From assembly GCA_030549775.1 (NCBI GenBank), contig CM060180.1, positions 89,443,172 to 89,507,171 of the forward strand: DNA of 64,000 bases. The letters run 5' to 3'. The DNA is from Tamarix chinensis (Eukaryota; Streptophyta; Magnoliopsida; Caryophyllales; Tamaricaceae). The notes beneath the pieces are model-generated. The model had not been told where the DNA came from. It did not search any database and saw nothing but the letters and a program-made list of their open reading frames with translations. The translations under genes were made by a program, and so were the position numbers. This document shows positions 59,575 through 64,000 of this stretch, piece after piece; within the stretch, counting starts at the first letter, position 1, and the number at the start of each line of letters is the position of its first letter.

Positions 59575-60019
59575 AAGGAAGCTAAAGTTTGTTGTGGCTA
59601 GTTAGGATTTGGTGTGGTTACCTAGGGTTTTGTGACCACACGTATGCTTGAGGAGTAAGGCATAATGATGAGAGTTGAATATAAAGGTTGTGATGTGTAG
59701 AGTGTTAAAAATGAATTTGGTCGTGTGAAGTAGAGTGAGATGGACCACATAGGTTTAAATTAGGGTTTCGGGATAAAACCCTAGAGTGAGATGTGGAGTG
59801 GAATTAGAAGTGTAAAGTAGTAGGCATTTACCCATATACTCAAGAGTTGGACTTCTAATGTGAGATAGGATATAGAGGAAAGGATGTTGGGGCAAGTTGG
59901 GAGAACATGAGTCTGATGATATGGAATGTGTCCGTTGGAGGATAGGTGTGGGGAGAGTGAGTCATGCATGTCTTAGGTGAAATTTTTTGAATAAGGAACT
60001 GTAATACATTAATCATTTA

Positions 60020-60360
60020 AAGTGGAAGATTGTTGAGCCAGACCCAGACCGATCCACCAGCAAATAATAGTGGTTAGGGCATGATGTACTATATGTGACC
60101 GGTTCAACAACGAAAAATAGTGGTCAGCCTTTGTACTAGTGCATTTTTGGTTCACCGGCTATAATAGTGGAGGATTCTGTGCTCAACAAAACCGAACATA
60201 TTTGTGCTAATACATGGGAAAGACACTAAGTACTTACCGTGGAACACCATGAGAGTCGGGGCCAGACACATCCACTAGCGAATAATAGTGGTCAGGAGCT
60301 TTATGCCCTGTATGTATCCGGTCCATCGGCTATAATAGTCAGGTTCTCGTACTCGCATAG
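60020..60360 (+). repeat. Imperfect repeats with 'ataatagtgg' units
   Basis: Several units alternate 'ccaccagcaaataatagtgg' and 'ggctataatagt', separated by 50-70 bases. They are related to the repeats at 6100-6615. Confidence 0.55.
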
Positions 60361-61105
60361 ATTTGATAAAGAGTATGGTGTGAAAAGAATTTTGATAAGA
60401 GATTAATTAAGTAATTAATATGGACTATAATCGGATCTTTGTATATTCACCTAAATGTTCATATGCCTTTATGTTATTATGTTGGACTTTATGATCTTTG
60501 AATTATTCTACATGATTTATATGACATGGTGTGTAGGCCTTAGTGTATCTGTTACCTTACTCAGTACATAGTGTACTGATCACCCTTTTCATAGGTGTTA
60601 CTCATTCCCACGAGCAGTAGGCCCTTCTAACTTTGTGCAGGTGGGGGAGACATCAAGCGGGGCTGAGTGTTGAGCTTGTGGTTAGCTCAAAGTTCGAGAG
60701 TGTCGTGGTCATATTTACTCCTTATGTGATTTATTTCCTTTTGTATTTCTTTTGATCGTATTTACACTTTTATGATTTATTACCTTGTATTGATTATTTC
60801 AAATAAACCTTTTATTGATTGTAAGATTATTCCCTCCGAGGAATTTTGATTTCACACTCTGATTTCTATCTTATTACTGATTATAAACTTTTATTCGTAC
60901 TCCAATTTCTATGTTATGATCCTTCTAGTTCTTTTTATGAACCCTCGGTTTAAGTTTGAGTAATAATTTTTAGCCTTAGCACTTGGTACTAGAACGGTCG
61001 GAGAGAACCAATTTGGTACTAAGAGTGTCGGTAACATCCCTAGAATTCACAGGTTTTAATTTAATTACTTCCACTTTAAAAAAATAGTAAATTTTAGGGT
61101 GTTAA

Positions 61106-62431
61106 AACAGTACCCTACAATATTTTATTTTTCACCATTTAAGCTCAAAGTCAGAAAGGTGAAATCTTAAGCCTCTGAATTGTGCATTTGAAAGCTTAGA
61201 GTCAGGATAGGATTTTAGGTTTCTAGATTCATACACCCTTTACCTTTCTTTTTCTACTAGAAACCCTCAGTAATTCGAGCCTAGAATTTTCTTTCTTTCT
61301 TTTTTTCCTTCTTCCCTAACTACTCTAGTTCCTTCATACTTGCCTTGCCAACATTTTCTTTCCTTGACTTTTGTTTCTAATCTTCCTTTAATCTTCAAAT
61401 ACTTTCTATGTATCCTTCTTGTTTTGATTTTAAGCAAGATGGGGTTAGATTTGGGAAATAAGTGAGGGATTAGCTTTCATCTCTTGTGTTCTCTATTTCC
61501 CCTTGAGAATGTGGTTTTTCTATGATTTCTTGTCTTTAGTATTTGATTTTATTAGACCTTTTTGTATAATATCAAAGGTTTTACGTGGTGTTAATCTTTC
61601 TTTCTTGAAAGGTGTTCCATTGTTGGAAAGGGATTTGGATTTTCAAATACATTTGCTCTCTTTAGTGGGTTTGCTAAGTTATTTTCAGATAACTCATTGT
61701 CTTTGCTATTTTGTGGAAAATAGTATGAACAAGTGAAGTTTATGTTCTATATTTTAGTAAAAGTATGAGTTATAATGATAAAACTATGTAGAGCAGGCAG
61801 ATGTGGGATAGATGAAAGAGATGGTAGCAAGCTTAACTTGAAGTCTTCTATACATAGACCTTATAAATATGATTTTAGATTCATAATTACCTTTAATTTT
61901 CTAATTATCTTAAGTAACATTAGTATGTATGATATGATGGATAGATTGCTGCGTATTGGCCTAGCATGGAGAGAATGTGATGTATGACATTCTCGTTTTT
62001 ATTTAAGCTCATAGGATACACGCATGGTTTTATTATGCCATTGAGATTCTCGATATGATTTTGATGTTTTGCATGATAATATTTGATTTTTGTTTGTTAA
62101 GAAGCATGAGTGAGTTATGATTTAGGTTCGGTGTGATTGAGAAAAGACTTTAGAATGAGCTTGTGTGTGATATTCTTGGTAAGGGCTATTTTTACCCCGA
62201 CTAATCGATCGATTTAACCAAACCTATCAAGTGGTTCCTAGTACAGTAGATTGGTTAGATTAATCGATTGATTGGTTGCCCCATGACTTTAGTGGCCTTG
62301 GTCTTGGGTTAAACCCATCAATTGGTTCCTAGAACATTCAACTAGTTAGATCAACCCATCGACTAGTTAGTATGAGACCCTAGTAATCTTATTCTCGGTT
62401 AGATGCATCAACAGTTTAACTAAACTGATCA
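61106..62431. other. Unassigned DNA with a palindromic-motif array
   Basis: Nothing coding is recognised between 61.1 and 62.2 kb; open frames there are AT-rich and unlike known proteins. Bases 62,195-62,431 carry the palindromic motif ('aatcgatcgattt', 'aatcgattgattggttg', 'catcgactagtt'). Confidence 0.5.
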
Positions 62432-63110
62432 TGTAACACCCCCAAATTTAACAGATGAAAATTTTTATTTAAAAAAAAAAACATACGCTAAGATAGGGGT
62501 GAACTGCTGTGATCGGCACAAGTCTGACCCCGACCAATCTCATACCAATCATAAGGCTAGAAAATCCACAACACATAAAATCAATCAGGACATAAAACCA
62601 TAAGGATTTGGGTAATTCATAATTAAAAGAAAAACTAGAGTGCGTGATTAAAGAGTTATTACATAACCAAAAAATAGTACAGTGTCGGAGCCCCTAATGG
62701 AAAAATAGTAAAATTGGAAAAATATGATAAAAGCTGGAAAAAAATGAGTCCAGACAATACTTTCTCTTGGACCCCATGCCAAGTCCAACAGGTCATCACT
62801 TAACCCTACCCTATGCATCGAATGCATCATAAGCATCAAATACAACATCTCCTACCTACACCAACTCAGAAGAACCCACTATTCGTGGGAACGAACAACA
62901 CCCACGAAATGGGTGATCAATACGCTATGTATTGAGTAAGGTAATCATATAGACAAAGCCATGCAAGTAAAAACAAGCAAATAAGTCATAAAATACTTCA
63001 TTTAGGTTCATATCATTATTTGAGACATAAGCCATTAATTTTGTCTTACACATTTTCCCATATTATTTTTCGCGTGAGTATAGGGACCCCACTATTATAG
63101 TTGATGAACC
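62432..63110 (-). mobile_element. Inverted LTR-end fragment
   Basis: Begins 'tgtaacacccccaaattt'. Reverse-complemented, it follows the 3' end of the module at 60.0-61.1 kb: 'ggttcatcaactataatagt', then 'ttactcaatacatagcgtat', then 'agccttatgattggtatgag', then 'gggggtgttaca'. It is therefore the same LTR end in the opposite orientation. Confidence 0.5.
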
Positions 63111-64000
63111 AAAAAACACTCTAGGGAAAAACTAAAATACCCCTAAATCTTAATTTAGAAAATTGTGGCAATATAGGGATTTATTAGGAAAATTAATTAA
63201 ATAAATTGTTTTATTAAAACAAGAGGAAGAATTTAAGGCAAAAGCAAGAGGGAAATAATAAATAATTTAATTAGGAAAAATTAGGGTATTTTGCTAATTA
63301 AAATGGAATTGAGAAAAAATTATTCAAAATATCCTAAATTAATCTAAAAGGGAAATTTATTTATTATTTTACTAAATATCATTATTTTAAATATTCAAAA
63401 AGACCAAAATATTCTAAATACCCCAACCCATCTATTTTTTCTTTTTTATTTTTTCCTTTTTCCTTTTTTCCTTTCTTTTTCCTTTTTCTTTCCTTTCTCC
63501 TTTTATTTTTTCCTTTTCTTCCCCCGAATCGAGCCAGCCTACCCCTCGCAGCCCAACTCTCCCTCCCTTCTTCTCTCCTCGATGTGGCCCAAGCCCGCGC
63601 CATTCTCTTCCTCCACTCAACCTGCCCAGCTCTCTCTCTTTTTCTTTCTTTTCTTTTCTTTGCCAAACCGGTTATTCCAGCTTTTTTATTTCCCCTTCCG
63701 TCTTCCCGAACCCTGAGTTGTAAATCACAGCCTGCACCCTGCCACCACTGTCCCTTTTCTTTGCCACCAACCACCGACCAGTTTGCACCCTCCCTTTCTC
63801 CCCCATCATTTTCATTTCCCTTTTTGACGCCAACCAACCCCTCATCTCTCCTCTCACGCATGCCCTTCCCTTCCTTTTCTTCTCCCCCAACCCAACCAAC
63901 CCTACCATTTGCAAACCTACACCAACCTACCACCACTAGTCGGTGGTCCAACCATACCTGCCCCTCTCTTATCCTCTTTCCCTTATATCATTTCCACCCC
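63111..64000 (+). mobile_element. LTR-like 5' segment in plus orientation, cut by the window edge
   Basis: Closely resembles 53,900-54,700 on the same strand: 'ataaataatttaattagg', 'tttgctaattaaaatgga', 'aacccatctattttttc', then a pyrimidine-rich tract with CCC-rich phrases. It joins the inverted fragment on its left at about 63,110. The long minus-strand open frames here (for example 63,382-63,951) come from purine-rich composition and are not genes. Confidence 0.5.

Larger units (their letters stand above)
53860..61105 (+). mobile_element. Long LTR-like module related to the solo LTR at 2945-7573
   Basis: The order matches the left-hand LTR: AT-rich start (53,880-54,300); pyrimidine- and C-rich tract (54,310-55,500); AT-rich middle; 'aataatagtggtcag' repeats (60,020-60,360); a 'ttactcagtacatagtgtac' phrase (60,556); 'tagccttagcacttggtact' (60,971); and an end near 'tagggtgttaaaaca' (61,106). 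It is swollen by trinucleotide arrays, a 27-bp tandem array and a solo LTR (58186-59569). The left edge is approximate and no target duplication was found, so it may be a solo LTR with decayed ends. Confidence 0.5.

Noticed and set aside
63382..63951. 189-codon minus-strand Gly/Lys/Glu-rich frame
   Set aside because: Purine-rich complement of a pyrimidine-rich LTR leader that also occurs at 54.3-54.7 kb; low complexity.
1..64000. tRNA or rRNA genes, CRISPR-like arrays, bacterial-type operons
   Set aside because: None seen; the regular repeats present are microsatellites, tandem arrays or transposon ends, and the gene structure is eukaryotic.

Overview
The window reads as nuclear DNA from a flowering plant. 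It is AT-rich, with few coding segments, one gene carrying very large introns, and dense LTR retrotransposons, hAT and Stowaway-type MITEs, a LINE fragment and simple repeats. I saw no operons, CRISPR array, rRNA or tRNA gene. The species cannot be fixed from the sequence alone.

1-12.2 kb is degenerate retrotransposon DNA. Its two resolvable pieces are a 4.6 kb solo LTR (2945-7573, target duplication CCCCT) and, just right of it, a broken minus-strand Athila/Tat-like gag with its primer-binding region and 5' LTR (7579-10272).

12.2-26.15 kb is a well-preserved nest. A minus-strand Ty3/gypsy element (12211-26143, target duplication GGAGT) was split inside its reverse transcriptase by a plus-strand member of a closely related lineage (15167-22123, target duplication GTTCA). 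Both have LTR pairs, Met-tRNA-type primer sites and recognisable gag, protease, RT, RNase H and integrase, and both are disabled by stops and frameshifts. The coding end lacks a chromodomain and runs into the 3' LTR, as in CRM-type chromoviruses. The LTRs of the inner copy share a 150 bp identical stretch that seems to extend into the flanking target duplication, which suggests gene conversion.

26.15-33.9 kb is more LTR-like debris, partly arranged head-to-head, with arrays of a degenerate palindromic motif.

33.99-52.2 kb holds the only host gene I could reconstruct. It is a minus-strand, five-exon gene for a conserved plant protein of unknown function with a plastid-transit-like N-terminus (about 519 residues if one 1-bp frameshift in the last exon is ignored). 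Its introns (about 1.5, 5.4, 4.1 and 5.7 kb) are packed with transposons: three hAT-type elements with 8-bp target duplications, one of them inserted in a fourth hAT-like element; two Stowaway-like MITEs; a 5'-truncated LINE; and long ATT microsatellites.

52.4-64 kb is again repeat DNA: a candidate non-autonomous element next to the gene's 5' end, a long LTR-like module related to the one at 2.9-7.6 kb and interrupted by a 1384 bp solo LTR (target duplication GACTC), a 27-bp tandem array, large trinucleotide arrays, and a chimeric inverted/forward LTR-like piece at the right edge. I did not find a clearly new biological system. The most interesting items are the LTR conversion tract, the giant-intron gene with its frameshift, and the dispersed palindromic motif.
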